DNA of 64,000 nt from Martelella lutilitoris (lineage in GTDB: Bacteria > Pseudomonadota > Alphaproteobacteria > Rhizobiales > Rhizobiaceae): the NCBI RefSeq assembly GCF_016598595.1, contig NZ_CP066786.1, positions 4,050,001-4,114,000 on the forward strand, written 5' to 3'. The notes beneath the pieces were generated by a model. It ran no database searches. It was not told the DNA's origin and saw nothing but the letters and a program-made list of their open reading frames with translations. Position numbers and translations under genes: made by a program. Within the stretch, counting starts at the first letter, position 1. Every line of letters starts with the position of its first letter. Shown here in pieces: positions 1-9,506 of this stretch.

Positions 1-1
1 C

Positions 2-382
2 GATACGCCGGCGCTGAAGGACGAGCTTCTGGCGCTGGTGCTCGCCGGCAAGAAGACGGCTACCTGTGGCGCGCTTCGGGACGTGACCGAGGCAGGAGAG
101 CCGATGCCGGAAGTCGGCCGTCGCGATGTGGTGCTCGACGGCGCCGGCAAGCCCGCCGCCGTCATCGAGACGACCGAGGTCAGCATCCGCCGGTTTAACG
201 AGGTCGACGAGGATTTCGCCCGCGACGAGGGCGAGGGCGACCTGTCGCTTGCCTACTGGAGCGAGGGCCACGAGGCCTATTTCGCCCGCAATGGCGGATT
301 CGAGCCGGAAATGGAACTGATCTGCGAGCGGTTCCGGCTGGTGGAGACGCTGGGTGAATACGGATGCGAGGCAACGTCGTGA
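2..382 (+). CDS. ASCH domain protein (5' end outside window)
   Basis: The reading frame is open from the first bases of the window, so the true start lies upstream; about 126 residues are visible. The visible part begins in the segment typical of ASCH proteins (alternating Leu/Ala, then LAGKKTAT), followed by G-x-P-x-x-G-x-x-x-V-V-L-D. ASCH folds resemble PUA domains and are thought to bind RNA or act as nucleotide amidohydrolases (family knowledge); the substrate here is unknown. It is the first gene of a tight block of small genes ending just before pheT, and the next gene starts 8 bp after its stop. Confidence 0.8.
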   Translation, partial: DTPALKDELLALVLAGKKTATCGALRDVTEAGEPMPEVGRRDVVLDGAGKPAAVIETTEVSIRRFNEVDEDFARDEGEGDLSLAYWSEGHEAYFARNGGFEPEMELICERFRLVETLGEYGCEATS

Positions 383-389
383 GGAAGGG

Positions 390-632
390 ATGCCGACCGT
401 TCTGAAGAAATATGGGATACGTTTCCATTTCTATGGTTCGGACATGGGCGAGCCGCCGCATATCCATGCGTCCGGTCAGGGCGGCAAGGCCAAGGTCTGG
501 CTCCATTCCGGCGAGATGGCGGAATGCAAAGGCTTCAATACCGTCGATGTGAAGCGTATTCTGTCTGTGGTTGAAGAACACAAGGTTGAGTTTCTGGAGG
601 CATGGGATGACTTCTTCGGATCCATATCCTGA
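390..632 (+). CDS. DUF4160 family protein
   Basis: An 80-residue protein opening MPTVLKKYGIRFHFYGSDMG and carrying the EPPHIHASGQGGKAKVWL core of DUF4160. The ATG at 390 is preferred because GAGGAAGG lies just before it; a longer frame from 354 would overlap the ASCH gene. DUF4160 genes often sit beside DUF2442 genes, as here, and the pair is sometimes discussed as a toxin-antitoxin-like module, but no activity is established to my knowledge. Its stop lies inside the next gene, so the two are probably translationally coupled. Confidence 0.85.
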   Translation: MPTVLKKYGIRFHFYGSDMGEPPHIHASGQGGKAKVWLHSGEMAECKGFNTVDVKRILSVVEEHKVEFLEAWDDFFGSIS

Positions 633-882
633 ACATGAGCGACCGGTTGCTGCCTGGTGTGACCCGGCGCATGTGCATGTGCGCCTTGCCGATGATCGCG
701 AAGTGGTGACGCCGCTCTGGTGGTATCCTCGTCTTCTGGCGGCAAGCCCGGCCGAGCGGAACAATGTCGAGCTGATGCTGGATGGCGTTCACTGGCCGGA
801 TGTCGATGAAGATCTTTCGGTTCGCGGGATGCTGAGCGGCTGGAAATATCCGAACGCGGTTGAGCCGAGGGAAGTGGCATGA
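607..882 (+). CDS. DUF2442 family protein
   Basis: A 91-residue protein with the DUF2442 pattern: an AHVHVRLADDREV strand pair, a PLWWYPRLL segment, AxxAERNNVEL and a VHWPDVDEDLSV ending. The ATG at 607 is chosen because GGAGG ends 5 bp upstream; it overlaps the DUF4160 gene by 26 bp. The function is unknown. The overlap with DUF4160 upstream and the ATGA overlap with the next gene indicate a single transcript. Confidence 0.85.
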   Translation: MTSSDPYPEHERPVAAWCDPAHVHVRLADDREVVTPLWWYPRLLAASPAERNNVELMLDGVHWPDVDEDLSVRGMLSGWKYPNAVEPREVA

Positions 883-1286
883 GCCTGGAATGGCTTCCTA
901 TCGCCGTCGCGCTAGTCACCATCGTCGGAGCTGCGGTCACTTACGTAATTCAGCGTCGTGTCGACAGGCGCCACGCTCTGATAGAGTTGCGCCGAGTGGC
1001 CTATCGCGAATTTCTTTTTGGTATTGTGGCGGTCGGAGAAACTCAAAATGCGATCGAAGCGGTTACCTCTCACAAAAAGAATTGGGCAGAATTGTTTCTG
1101 GTTGCCTCAGATGAGGTGATATCAGCGACGACGGATTTTTTGGCCGCTCACGAAAGCAGGCCATATGACGCGAACTTATGCGAAAAGCGCTTCGCTGTTC
1201 TTGTTAAGGCAATGCGCTCCGATGGATATGAAAGCACCAAACTCTCGGAAGATGACTTAGTCCGTTGTCTTCCCGTGCGGTTTTAG
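879..1286 (+). CDS. Hypothetical single-pass membrane protein
   Basis: A 135-residue protein with one N-terminal hydrophobic helix (residues about 5-24) followed by a basic RRVDRRH stretch and a charged, mostly helical cytoplasmic domain. No family was recognised. Its ATG overlaps the DUF2442 stop as ATGA. The base composition is visibly less GC-rich than the neighbours (AAAAAG, TTTTTGG and TTCTTTTTG tracts), which suggests more recent acquisition of this block. An uncharacterised partner of the DUF4160/DUF2442 pair is possible but unproven. Confidence 0.6.
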   Translation: MSLEWLPIAVALVTIVGAAVTYVIQRRVDRRHALIELRRVAYREFLFGIVAVGETQNAIEAVTSHKKNWAELFLVASDEVISATTDFLAAHESRPYDANLCEKRFAVLVKAMRSDGYESTKLSEDDLVRCLPVRF

Positions 1287-1310
1287 AATTTGGCGATTGG
1301 ATACTAAATC

Positions 1311-3752
1311 ATGAAATTCACACTGTCCTGGTTGAAGGACCATCTGGAGACCGAGGCCTCGCTTGAGGATATCTGCGAGCGGCTGACGACGATCGGGCTC
1401 GAGATCGAGGAGGTCGACGACAAGGCGGCCTACAGGCCGTTCACCATCGCCCGCGTGACCGAGGCGAAGCAGCATCCCGATGCGGATCGGCTGAGAGTGC
1501 TGACCGTCGATGCCGGGCCGGCGATCAATGGCGGCAAGCCGCTTCAGATCGTCTGCGGCGCGCCGAATGCGCGCACCGGGCTTGTTGGCGCGCTCGCGCT
1601 GCCGGGGACCTATGTGCCGGGCATCGATGTGACGCTGTCGGTCGGCAAGATCCGCGGCGTCGAGAGCCAGGGCATGATGTGCTCGGAGAAAGAGCTCGAC
1701 ATGTCGGACAATCACGACGGCATTATCGACCTGCCGGAGGATGCGCCGGTGGGCGCGTCCTTCGCCGCCTATGCCGGGCTGGACGACCCGGTCATCGAGA
1801 TCAATCTGACGCCGAACCGGCCGGACTGCACCAGCATTTTTGGTATTGCCCGCGACCTGGCAGCGTCGGGCCTCGGCACGCTGAAGACAAGGCCCGCGCC
1901 CTCCTTCAAGGTCGAGGGCGATCTGCCGGTTTCGCTGACGCTCGATTTCGCCGATGAGGACAGGCATCTCTGCCCCGGTTTTGCGCTGCGTCTGGTGCGC
2001 GGCGTGAAGAACGGCCCGAGCCCGAAATGGATGCAGCAGCGCCTGCTCGCGATCGGCCTTCGCCCGATCAATGCGCTGGTCGACATCACCAATTACATGA
2101 CCTTCGATCAGGGCCGGCCGATGCATGTATTCGACGCCGCCAAGGTCAAGGGCGGGCTGACGGTGCGCCGTGCGAAGGCCGGCGAGAAGATCCTGGCGCT
2201 TGATGAACGCGAATATGAATTGAATCATGACAATGTCGTCATCGCCGACGACAATGGCGTCGAGTCCATCGGCGGCATCATGGGCGGCGAGCATTCCGGC
2301 TGCGACGAGACCACCACCGACGTGCTGATCGAATCGGCGCTGTGGGACCCGATGAACATTGCCCGCACCGGTCGCACCCTCGGCATCATCACCGATGCGC
2401 GCTATCGTTTCGAGCGCGGCGTCGACCCGGAATATATGGTGCCGGGGCTGGAACGCACCACCGAACTGGTGCTGGAGATCTGCGGCGGAGCGGCGAGCGA
2501 AAAGACCGTCACCGGCTATGAAGGCCACACGCCCAAGGTGATCGACTACCCCTTCTCCGAGGCGAAGCGGCTGACCGGCCTTGACGTCACTCCGGAAGAG
2601 AGCCGCGATATCCTGACCCGGCTTGGCTTCAGGGTCAACGGCAGCGGCGAGACGGTTTCCGTTTCTGTGCCCTCCTGGCGGCCCGATGTCGAAGGCAAGG
2701 CCGATCTCGTGGAAGAGGTCATGCGCATTTTCGGCGTCGACAAGATCAGCCCGGAAGCGCTTCCCTCAGCCGGCGCAGTCAATGAGAAGATCCTGACGAC
2801 GCTGCAGATCCGCTCCCGCAACGCGCGGCGGGAACTGGCCGCGCGCGGCATGATGGAAGCCGTCACCTGGTCCTTCATTCCCGAAGCCGAAGCAAGACTC
2901 TTCGGCGGCGGCACGCCTTCGCTGAAGCTTTCAAACCCGATTGCCGCCGATATGTCGGATATGCGCCCCTCTCTTCTGCCGGGCCTTCTGGCAGCAGCGA
3001 AGCGCAATGCGGCCATCGGCCACGGCGATGTTGCCCTGTTCGAGGTCGCCGCGACCTATGAGAACGACAGGCCTGAAGGCCAGCGCCGGGTGGCGGGCGG
3101 CGTGCGGCGCGGCACGGCAACGCTTTCGGGCGCCGGCCGGATGTGGTCGAACGGGGAGACCGGCGCCGGTCGCGCGGTCGGCGTCTTCGATGCCAAGGCC
3201 GATGCGCTGGCCGTGATCGAGGCCTGCGGCGTGCCGATGAGCAATGTCCAGATCGTGGCCGGCGGGCCGGACTGGTACCACCCCGGCCGTTCCGGCACCA
3301 TAAAGATGGGGCCGAAGATCGTGCTCGGCCATTTCGGCGAGTTCCATCCCAAGGTCCTGGAAGCGCTCGATGTCTCCGGCAGGCTTGCCGGTTTCGAGAT
3401 TTTTGTCGATGCCATGCCGGAGCCGAAGAAGAAGCCGACCCGCACCAAGCCGGCGCTGACGCTTTCGCCCTTCCAGGCGGTCACCCGCGACTTCGCCTTC
3501 GTCGTCGACCGCGATGTCGAGGCGGCGGCGATCGAGCGGGCTGCGGCCGGCGCCGACCGCAGGCTGATCACCGGCGTCACCGTGTTCGACGTGTTCGCCG
3601 GCGCGTCCCTTGGCGAGGGCAAGAAATCGGTTGCGATCGAAGTGTCGATCCAGCCGAGCGATCGCACGCTGACGGATGAGGATTTCGAGGCGCTGACGAA
3701 GAAGATCGTCGCCAATGTCGAAAAGGCGACCGGCGGCGTCATCCGCGCCTGA
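1311..3752 (+). CDS. pheT: Phenylalanine--tRNA ligase beta subunit
   Basis: The 813-residue beta chain of the alpha2-beta2 phenylalanyl-tRNA synthetase, which charges tRNA-Phe in the cytoplasm. It opens with [14 protein letters not shown], has an EMAP/tRNA-binding domain at about residues 40-150 ([19 protein letters not shown]), the [21 protein letters not shown] signature, a B5 domain and a C-terminal anticodon-binding (FDX-ACB) domain in about the last 95 residues ([15 protein letters not shown]). The length is normal. pheS is usually directly upstream; here at least four small genes precede pheT, so pheS, if linked, lies just outside the window. A strong terminator follows at 3781. Confidence 0.98.
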   Translation: MKFTLSWLKDHLETEASLEDICERLTTIGLEIEEVDDKAAYRPFTIARVTEAKQHPDADRLRVLTVDAGPAINGGKPLQIVCGAPNARTGLVGALALPGTYVPGIDVTLSVGKIRGVESQGMMCSEKELDMSDNHDGIIDLPEDAPVGASFAAYAGLDDPVIEINLTPNRPDCTSIFGIARDLAASGLGTLKTRPAPSFKVEGDLPVSLTLDFADEDRHLCPGFALRLVRGVKNGPSPKWMQQRLLAIGLRPINALVDITNYMTFDQGRPMHVFDAAKVKGGLTVRRAKAGEKILALDEREYELNHDNVVIADDNGVESIGGIMGGEHSGCDETTTDVLIESALWDPMNIARTGRTLGIITDARYRFERGVDPEYMVPGLERTTELVLEICGGAASEKTVTGYEGHTPKVIDYPFSEAKRLTGLDVTPEESRDILTRLGFRVNGSGETVSVSVPSWRPDVEGKADLVEEVMRIFGVDKISPEALPSAGAVNEKILTTLQIRSRNARRELAARGMMEAVTWSFIPEAEARLFGGGTPSLKLSNPIAADMSDMRPSLLPGLLAAAKRNAAIGHGDVALFEVAATYENDRPEGQRRVAGGVRRGTATLSGAGRMWSNGETGAGRAVGVFDAKADALAVIEACGVPMSNVQIVAGGPDWYHPGRSGTIKMGPKIVLGHFGEFHPKVLEALDVSGRLAGFEIFVDAMPEPKKKPTRTKPALTLSPFQAVTRDFAFVVDRDVEAAAIERAAAGADRRLITGVTVFDVFAGASLGEGKKSVAIEVSIQPSDRTLTDEDFEALTKKIVANVEKATGGVIRA

Positions 3753-3780
3753 TCGCTCGCCATCCAAGCCAGACCTCGTC

Positions 3781-3807
3781 AACGGCCCGGCGTCGCCGGG
3801 CCGTTTT
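3781..3807 (+). terminator. Rho-independent terminator after pheT
   Basis: A perfect 11-bp stem (AACGGCCCGGC paired with GCCGGGCCGTT) with a 3-base loop, ending in a short T run, 29 bp after the pheT stop. Confidence 0.85.
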
Positions 3808-4056
3808 CGCGTTTGCCCGAAACGCCGGCGCGGGCTTGGAACTGCGGGAATCCGCCTTACATCTCAAGAATACGGGCTTTGCGCCCGGAGGAAGAGTGCA
3901 GAAAGCGCCGGACTTGCTTGCCGCTGACCCCGCCCGCTTCTATAAGCGGATGGCAGCGACAGGCGATTTGAGAGCGGAGTACCATCCGGGCTTGCATGCG
4001 CAGCAAAACATGAATGGGCGGCCCTGAATGCCGCCGCCACGCCGGAGATGAGGCCA
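3808..4056 (+). promoter_or_regulatory. Intergenic region with probable ubiG promoter
   Basis: There is no convincing gene between the pheT terminator and ubiG. A plausible sigma-70-type promoter is TTGCCG at 3918-3923 with TATAAG at 3941-3946 (17-bp spacer), leaving a leader of about 100 bases before ubiG. Nothing else was recognised in this stretch. Confidence 0.45.
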
Positions 4057-4809
4057 ATGAGCAACGCCGAAAAGACGACGATCGACGACAGCCAGGTCGA
4101 GTGGTTCTCGAAAATGGCGGCCGAGTGGTGGGACCCGACCGGAAAGTTCAAGCCGCTGCACAAGTTCAATCCGGTGCGCATCTCCTATATTCGCGAAAAG
4201 GCTTGCGCCCATTTCGCCCGGGATGAGAAATCGGCGCGGCCGCTCGCCGGCCTTCGCATCCTCGATGTCGGTTGCGGCGGCGGGCTGCTGGCCGAACCGC
4301 TGACACGCATGGGCGCAAGCGTCACCGGCATCGACCCGGCGGAGAAGAATATCGGCATCGCCTCCACCCATGCCGCCGAATCCGGGCTGGAGATCGACTA
4401 CCGAGCGACAACGGCGGAAGCCCTGGCGGAGGCCGGCGAAACCTTCGATATCGTCCTCAACATGGAAGTGGTGGAGCATGTCTCCGATGTGGATTTCTTC
4501 CTGACCACCTGCGCCTCGCTTGTTCGCCCCGGCGGCATGATGTTCGTCGCCACCATCAATCGCACGCTCAAAGCCGGGGCGTTGGCGATCTTCGCCGCAG
4601 AACGCGTGTTGCGCTGGCTGCCGCCCGGCACCCATCAGTATGAAAAGCTGGTGCGCCCGGAAGAAGTCGAAAAGCCGCTGAAAGCCGCCGGCATGGACAT
4701 TATCGAACGCCAGGGCGTGTTCTACAGCGTACTGACCGATAGCTGGAACCGCTCGAAGGACACCGACGTCAATTACATGGTGCTGACGACCAGGCCTGAA
4801 AGCGCCTGA
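4057..4809 (+). CDS. ubiG: Bifunctional 3-demethylubiquinol / 2-polyprenyl-6-hydroxyphenol O-methyltransferase
   Basis: A SAM-dependent methyltransferase for both O-methylation steps of ubiquinone biosynthesis. The 250-residue protein has the family N-terminus ([23 protein letters not shown] at about 17-39) and SAM motif [16 protein letters not shown] at 68-82, followed by NMEVVEHV. The ATG at 4057 is preferred over the in-frame ATG at 4048 because GGAG lies 9 bp upstream of it. It converges with the SH3 gene, with 9 bp between the stops. Confidence 0.95.
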   Translation: MSNAEKTTIDDSQVEWFSKMAAEWWDPTGKFKPLHKFNPVRISYIREKACAHFARDEKSARPLAGLRILDVGCGGGLLAEPLTRMGASVTGIDPAEKNIGIASTHAAESGLEIDYRATTAEALAEAGETFDIVLNMEVVEHVSDVDFFLTTCASLVRPGGMMFVATINRTLKAGALAIFAAERVLRWLPPGTHQYEKLVRPEEVEKPLKAAGMDIIERQGVFYSVLTDSWNRSKDTDVNYMVLTTRPESA

Positions 4810-4818
4810 AACGGCGGC

Positions 4819-5358
4819 CTATCGGAACACTTCGTTGGGATAGACGCCCCAGAGATCGTTCTGGTGCATGTAGCCGGAAACGCCCTTGACCTCCAGCTCG
4901 CACCAGGTGCCGTCGCATTCGGAAAGGTGGACGATCACGCCCGGTTCAAGCCTCGCAACATCACGGGCGGAATCATTGCCGCTGGCCTTGACGTCGAGAT
5001 AGGTTTCCTCGGCGCTGTTGCCGCGCAGCCAGGGGGCGACCATGGCGTTGCGCACGGATGACAGCACCGAGACATGCATCCAGCCCTCCGTGCCGTCGGC
5101 ATCGCGCACCTGGCGCCAGACGGCATATTCCTCGATGATCTCCACCGGCAGGCCGGGGCGCTTGTAGATCCATTTGGTGGCGTAGTTGAAGCCGGGGCCG
5201 ACGCGCATGCGGGCGCGATCCGGCTTGATGATGGCAAAGCGTGGCAGGGGCGCGCCGGAGGCTCCGCGCCGTTCGCTTTGCGCCTGGACCGGAGAAACCG
5301 GCATGACGACGGCGAGGACGACAAGCAAACTGAGAACCAGACTGACGATGCGACGCAT
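4819..5358 (-). CDS. Periplasmic protein with two bacterial SH3-like domains
   Basis: 179 residues. An N-terminal signal peptide (MRRIVSLVLSLLVVLAVVMP, cleavage probably after VQAQ) is followed by two SH3_4-type repeats: one with RMRVGPGFNYATKW...VWRQVRDADGTEGWMH and one with GVIVHLSECDGTWCELEVKGVSGYMHQ. Such domains bind peptides or cell-wall components (family knowledge); the partner here is unknown. The start at 5358 is supported by AAGGGA upstream; a longer frame to 5499 lacks a ribosome site. It is divergent from the 2-hydroxyacid dehydrogenase gene. Confidence 0.85.
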   Translation of the reverse strand: MRRIVSLVLSLLVVLAVVMPVSPVQAQSERRGASGAPLPRFAIIKPDRARMRVGPGFNYATKWIYKRPGLPVEIIEEYAVWRQVRDADGTEGWMHVSVLSSVRNAMVAPWLRGNSAEETYLDVKASGNDSARDVARLEPGVIVHLSECDGTWCELEVKGVSGYMHQNDLWGVYPNEVFR

Positions 5359-5531
5359 GGCATTCCCTTGAAATTCCGCCCTTTCCAAGGGCTTTGCACG
5401 GCCTTGATCGGCCACCCGGACGGCGGCCTTCGGGCCGCAACGCCGATTTCGGCCCCCTGCCCTCCGCTTCAGGTGGAAAAAAGCCTGCAATATGTGCATT
5501 ATCGCCGGACATGTTTAATGAGCTGTAAACG

Positions 5532-6539
5532 ATGACCCACCCGAAGAAACCCGATGTCTTTGTCACGCGGAAACTGCCCGCGCCCGTGGAGGCGCGCATG
5601 CAGGAACTGTTCTCGGTCACGCTGAACCGCGACGACCGGCCGCTTTCGCGCGACGAGCTGGCCGATGCCATGGCCCGGGCCGACGTCCTGGTGCCGACGC
5701 TGACGGACCGGATCGACAAGGACCTGATCGAGAAGGCAGGCCCCCGGCTGAAGCTGATCGCGAGCTTTTCCAACGGCGTCGACAATGTCGACGTCAATGC
5801 GGCGGCCAGGAAGGGCATCACCGTCACCAACACGCCGAACGTGCTGACCGAGGACACCGCCGACATGACCATGGCGCTGGTGCTCGCCGTGCCGCGCCGG
5901 CTGGCGGAAGGCGCGCGCTTTCTCTCGCAAGCCGAGCCGAGCGAATGGCAGGGCTGGAGCCCCACCTGGATGCTGGGGCGGCGCATCTGGGGAAAGCGCA
6001 TCGGCATTGTCGGCATGGGCCGCATCGGCACGGCGGTCGGTCGGCGCGCCAAGGCCTTTGGCCTCTCGGTGAACTATCACAATCGCGGCCGCATCAGCCC
6101 GGAAACGGAAGCGGAGCTCGAGGCAACCTATTGGGACAGTCTCGACCAGATGCTCGCCCGCGTCGATATCGTCTCGGTCAACTGCCCGTCGACGCCCGCC
6201 ACCTATCACCTGATCTCGGCCCGCCGCCTGCAGCTCATGCGGCCGGAGGCCTATATCGTCAACACCGCGCGCGGCGACGTGATCGACGAGGAGGCGTTGA
6301 TCAAATGCCTTGAGGAAGACCGGATCGCCGGCGCCGGACTGGACGTGTTCGAGAACGAACCGGACGTCAATCCGCGCCTTCTCGACCTGGCAAGGAAGGG
6401 CAAGGCCGTGCTCCTGCCGCATATGGGTTCGGCCACGCTCGAAAGCCGGATCGACATGGGCGACAAGGTGATCATCAACATCCGCACCTTCTTCGACGGC
6501 CACCGCCCGCCGAACCGGGTGCTGCCTGGGCGGGATTGA
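5532..6539 (+). CDS. D-isomer-specific 2-hydroxyacid dehydrogenase (glyoxylate/hydroxypyruvate reductase type)
   Basis: A 335-residue NAD(P)-dependent reductase of 2-keto acids. The Rossmann motif GMGRIG is at 161-166, and the catalytic triad is in place: Arg in NTARGDVID (about 247), Glu in ENEP (about 276) and His in LLPHMGSAT (about 297). ASFSNGVDNVD and TEDTADMTMALVL are typical of the glyoxylate reductase branch. The exact substrate cannot be read from sequence. The ribosome site before the ATG at 5532 is weak. Confidence 0.93.
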   Translation: MTHPKKPDVFVTRKLPAPVEARMQELFSVTLNRDDRPLSRDELADAMARADVLVPTLTDRIDKDLIEKAGPRLKLIASFSNGVDNVDVNAAARKGITVTNTPNVLTEDTADMTMALVLAVPRRLAEGARFLSQAEPSEWQGWSPTWMLGRRIWGKRIGIVGMGRIGTAVGRRAKAFGLSVNYHNRGRISPETEAELEATYWDSLDQMLARVDIVSVNCPSTPATYHLISARRLQLMRPEAYIVNTARGDVIDEEALIKCLEEDRIAGAGLDVFENEPDVNPRLLDLARKGKAVLLPHMGSATLESRIDMGDKVIINIRTFFDGHRPPNRVLPGRD

Positions 6540-6550
6540 GGCCCAACGCC

Positions 6551-6835
6551 ATGAAAGGTCTACACAACCTTCTCATTTTCGTTGTTTTGGCCTTTGCCGC
6601 CACGCCAGCCACCGTGGCTTCAGGAACGCCAGTGCCGATGACGCCCGCAATTCTGCCGACGATCACTCAGGCGGCCGGATGGTCTTGCAGTCAGGCATCA
6701 AGCTGCGCAGAGGCTGTCAGGCAATGGTGCAACGGCTATCGCCGCGCCGACGGCGACAACGACGTCATCCCGTGCGAGAATGTTTGCCGGTCACTTGCCG
6801 AAGTCAGGCGCATCCGCAGCCAGATCGGCTGCTGA
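6551..6835 (+). CDS. Secreted small protein with Excalibur-like calcium-binding motif
   Basis: 94 residues: a signal peptide (MKGLHNLLIFVVLAFAATPATVA) and a cysteine-rich C-terminus with spaced Cys residues, WCNGYRRADGDNDVIPCENVC. The D-x-D-x-D-x-x-x-CE arrangement is the Excalibur/EF-hand-like signature, which suggests calcium binding outside the cytoplasm (inference). The ATG at 6551 is chosen because the signal peptide begins there. It starts 11 bp after the dehydrogenase stop, so cotranscription is likely. Confidence 0.7.
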   Translation: MKGLHNLLIFVVLAFAATPATVASGTPVPMTPAILPTITQAAGWSCSQASSCAEAVRQWCNGYRRADGDNDVIPCENVCRSLAEVRRIRSQIGC

Positions 6836-6839
6836 CCCT

Positions 6840-7673
6840 TCATTTGAGTGCAGCAAAAAGCCCATCGGCATCATCGGTGGTGATCTGGTCGGCCTTCAGC
6901 GCCAGAAGCCGTTCGGCCAGGGCAAGGCTTACCGCGTCGCTGCCCGTGATGGTCCAGGCATCGACCGTCTTTCCGGCGGCGTGAAAAGCTGCGATCATGT
7001 CGAAACCGGCGTCCGCCGCCGCAAGAACCAGTTCGTAGTGCAGATAGAACATCCGCGCGTCAGGCGCGGTCTGAAGCGCTTCGGCGACGAACTCGGCATA
7101 GCGCCCGTTTGCCATCACCTGCTCCATCGCCCCGTCAAGGCAAGGATCATAACCGGTGGCAAGGCCGGGAACGGCATCGGAAAGGCGCTTCACCGCAGCC
7201 GCATCGCCGCCCGACAGGATCATGTGGCGTGCAACCGGGCGGGCGGTTTCGGCAAAGCGGGCAATGCTGTCCGGCGAAAAGGCGGAAAGACTTTCCTTGA
7301 GATCGAGCTGCAGGACCGCCGCCTCATCCGCCCCGGCCTCGCGCACCAGCCGCGCCAGGTCTTCGAACAGCATCACGCTTTCACCGGTATCGCGCCCGTC
7401 CGGGTCAAGAAGGCAGGCGGCGCGGACCTGATCGGCGCTAGCCTTTGCGACCGGCCCGACCCCGGTCGTCGACTGTTCCAGCAATTCATCATGCAGCACC
7501 GCGAGCGCGCCGTCGGCGGTCAGTAGCAGGTCGATCTCGCTGCTGGCGCCGGCCTTCAGGCCCTCGGCGATGCGTGCGCGCGAAAATGCGGTGTCGTGAG
7601 GAAAGCGCCGGCCGCGATGCCACTTCAGGGCCGTGCGGTGGCCGTTGCGGATGATGGCGACGGGTGTAGTCAT
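6840..7673 (-). CDS. Glycerophosphodiester phosphodiesterase family protein
   Basis: 277 residues with the GDPD core: WHRG near residues 18-21 (catalytic His19/Arg20), EIDLLLTADGALAVLHD at about 46-62 giving the metal-binding Glu-x-Asp and a second His-Asp pair, then a TIM-barrel ending VDAWTITG...ADQITTDDADGL. Members hydrolyse glycerophosphodiesters to glycerol-3-phosphate and an alcohol. There is no signal peptide, so it is probably cytoplasmic. Its ATG lies 2 bp after the stop of the prenyl synthase gene: an operon pair. Confidence 0.85.
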   Translation of the reverse strand: MTTPVAIIRNGHRTALKWHRGRRFPHDTAFSRARIAEGLKAGASSEIDLLLTADGALAVLHDELLEQSTTGVGPVAKASADQVRAACLLDPDGRDTGESVMLFEDLARLVREAGADEAAVLQLDLKESLSAFSPDSIARFAETARPVARHMILSGGDAAAVKRLSDAVPGLATGYDPCLDGAMEQVMANGRYAEFVAEALQTAPDARMFYLHYELVLAAADAGFDMIAAFHAAGKTVDAWTITGSDAVSLALAERLLALKADQITTDDADGLFAALK

Positions 7674-7675
7674 GC

Positions 7676-8584
7676 TCAGTTCTTCCGTCTGGCGACGAAA
7701 TGAGCCGCCTCCACCAGCGTCTCGGCCTTCGCGCCGAAGGGCGAGAGCAGGCTCTCGGCTTCTGCCACAAGTTCACCAAGCCGCCTTTCCGCCCATTCCG
7801 GCCCGTGAAGCGCCACCAGCGTACCCTTGCCGCGCCCGGCATCCTTGCCGGTCGCCTTGCCCATGGTCTCGGCGTCCGCCGTCAGGTCAAGCAGATCATC
7901 GGCAAGCTGGAAGGCGAGGCCGATCACCGCGCCATAGCGGTGAAGCCTCCTGCGCTCGTCCTCGCCCGCGCCGGCGATCAACGCGCCCGCTTCCGCGCCG
8001 AAGCGGATCAACGCGCCGGTCTTCATCGCCTGCAGCGTGATGATGCCATCCTCGTCGGGCGGTGATTTCTCCGCCGCGAGATCCAGCGCCTGACCGCCGG
8101 CCATGCCGCCGATGCCGGCCGCACGGGAAAGGGCGGCGATGAGCCTCAGCCGGGCCTCGGGGGAAAGCGCGGTCTCATCATCGGCGATGATATCGAAGGC
8201 GAGCGTCAACAGGCTGTCGCCGGCGAGGATCGCGCTTGCCTCGTCATAGGCCTTGTGCACGGTCGGCCGACCGCGCCGAAGATCGTCGTCATCCATGGCC
8301 GGCAGATCGTCATGGATCAGCGAATAGCAATGGATGCATTCCAGCGCCGCGCCGACCCTGAGCGCGGCCTGCTCCGGACCATCAAAGAGCCGCGTGCTTT
8401 CGATCACCAGAAACGGGCGGAAGCGCTTGCCGCCATTGAGCACGCCGTGGCGGATCGCCGCCACCAGCGTCGGCGGTCGCGCGGTCTCGCCCTCAAGCGG
8501 ATCGGAGCCGAGAAGCCCTTCGAGGCAGGCTTCGACGCGGGTACGGGCATCTTCAAGACGGTCGGTGAACAAGTGTGCGGTCAT
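7676..8584 (-). CDS. ispA: Polyprenyl (farnesyl/geranylgeranyl) diphosphate synthase
   Basis: Chain-elongating prenyltransferase that condenses IPP with allylic diphosphates, 302 residues. The first Asp-rich motif is DDLPAMDDDDLRRGRPT (about 92-107), with GGKRFRP upstream and the second Asp-rich motif QLADDLLD at about 222. The bacterial FARM layout fits IspA-type farnesyl synthases, but product length cannot be fixed by eye. The start at 8584 (MTAHLFTDRL) is preferred; a longer frame to 8656 would run into the mtgA upstream region. Confidence 0.88.
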   Translation of the reverse strand: MTAHLFTDRLEDARTRVEACLEGLLGSDPLEGETARPPTLVAAIRHGVLNGGKRFRPFLVIESTRLFDGPEQAALRVGAALECIHCYSLIHDDLPAMDDDDLRRGRPTVHKAYDEASAILAGDSLLTLAFDIIADDETALSPEARLRLIAALSRAAGIGGMAGGQALDLAAEKSPPDEDGIITLQAMKTGALIRFGAEAGALIAGAGEDERRRLHRYGAVIGLAFQLADDLLDLTADAETMGKATGKDAGRGKGTLVALHGPEWAERRLGELVAEAESLLSPFGAKAETLVEAAHFVARRKN

Positions 8585-8706
8585 GGGCTTGTCTTGGCAC
8601 GCCGCCCGGCGCCGTTCAAGCCGCAATGATCCGACCGCAGCCTTCTTTTCAAGCAAGCCGTTTTCGCGCTATGGAGAGACGGGCATTCATGAGGGTTGGT
8701 TGATAT

Positions 8707-9426
8707 ATGGGCGAGACGCCGGACTTGGACGAGGCCAAGGCACCGCGAAGGGGTCTTTTCCGCCGTTGGTTTCGCATCACCCTGCTCGCACTTGCCGTCC
8801 TGCTGCTGCTGCCCTATCTGTTCCTGCCGCTTTACCGTCCGGCCTTCGTCCATCCGGTGTCGACGCTGATGATGACGCGGGCACTGACCGGCTATGACCG
8901 GCAATGGGTCGCCTTCGATGACATCGCCCCGGTTCTGGTGCAATCCGTGCTGATGTCGGAGGACGGGCAGTTCTGCAATCACTACGGCGTCGATTGGCGT
9001 GAATACAAGGCCGTGATCGAGGATGCGCTTTCCGGCGAGAAGACGCGCGGCGCCAGCACCATTCCCATGCAGACGGTGAAGAACCTGTTCCTCTGGAACG
9101 GCCGCTCCTATATGCGCAAGGTCCTGGAACTGCCGCTGGCCGTTGCCGCCGACGCCTTCTGGTCGAAGGAGCGGATGATGGAGATCTATCTCAACATCGC
9201 CCAGTGGGGACCGGAGACCTTCGGCATCGAGGCGGCCGCGCGCGAGCAGTTCGGCGTGCCCGCCTCCGCCCTCTCGCGCCGCCAGGCAGCGCTTCTCGCC
9301 GTTTCGCTGCCGAACCCGACAGGCCGGCAGGCCGCAGCCCCGAGCGCCCATATGAACAGGCTTGCCGACCGGGTGGAACGGCTGGCCGCGCGATCCGGCG
9401 CCTATATCAGCTGTCTTTATGACTGA
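8707..9426 (+). CDS. mtgA: Monofunctional peptidoglycan glycosyltransferase
   Basis: A GT51 transglycosylase that polymerises lipid II. 239 residues: an N-terminal membrane anchor (about 22-44), the catalytic [14 protein letters not shown] motif with Glu85, [16 protein letters not shown], and the second catalytic region [25 protein letters not shown]. The length is normal for MtgA and no penicillin-binding domain follows. Confidence 0.96.
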   Translation: MGETPDLDEAKAPRRGLFRRWFRITLLALAVLLLLPYLFLPLYRPAFVHPVSTLMMTRALTGYDRQWVAFDDIAPVLVQSVLMSEDGQFCNHYGVDWREYKAVIEDALSGEKTRGASTIPMQTVKNLFLWNGRSYMRKVLELPLAVAADAFWSKERMMEIYLNIAQWGPETFGIEAAAREQFGVPASALSRRQAALLAVSLPNPTGRQAAAPSAHMNRLADRVERLAARSGAYISCLYD

Positions 9427-9506
9427 TATCCGATAATTCCATTGGCGCATCGCCGGCATTTGCGGTTAACTCCCGCCCGCGGAATGGCTATCGGAAAGGA
9501 CGCCCC

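Noticed and set aside
195..940. Long minus-strand open frames opposite the ASCH/DUF block
   Set aside because: They are antisense to genes with clear family motifs and have no ribosome sites or recognisable domains.
1257..2528. 423-codon minus-strand open frame opposite pheT
   Set aside because: A GC-rich antisense shadow of an unmistakable pheT; composition is dominated by Arg, His and Asp with no domain.
3715..4027. Small open frames spanning the pheT terminator
   Set aside because: They cross a strong terminator and a probable promoter, and lack family similarity or ribosome sites.
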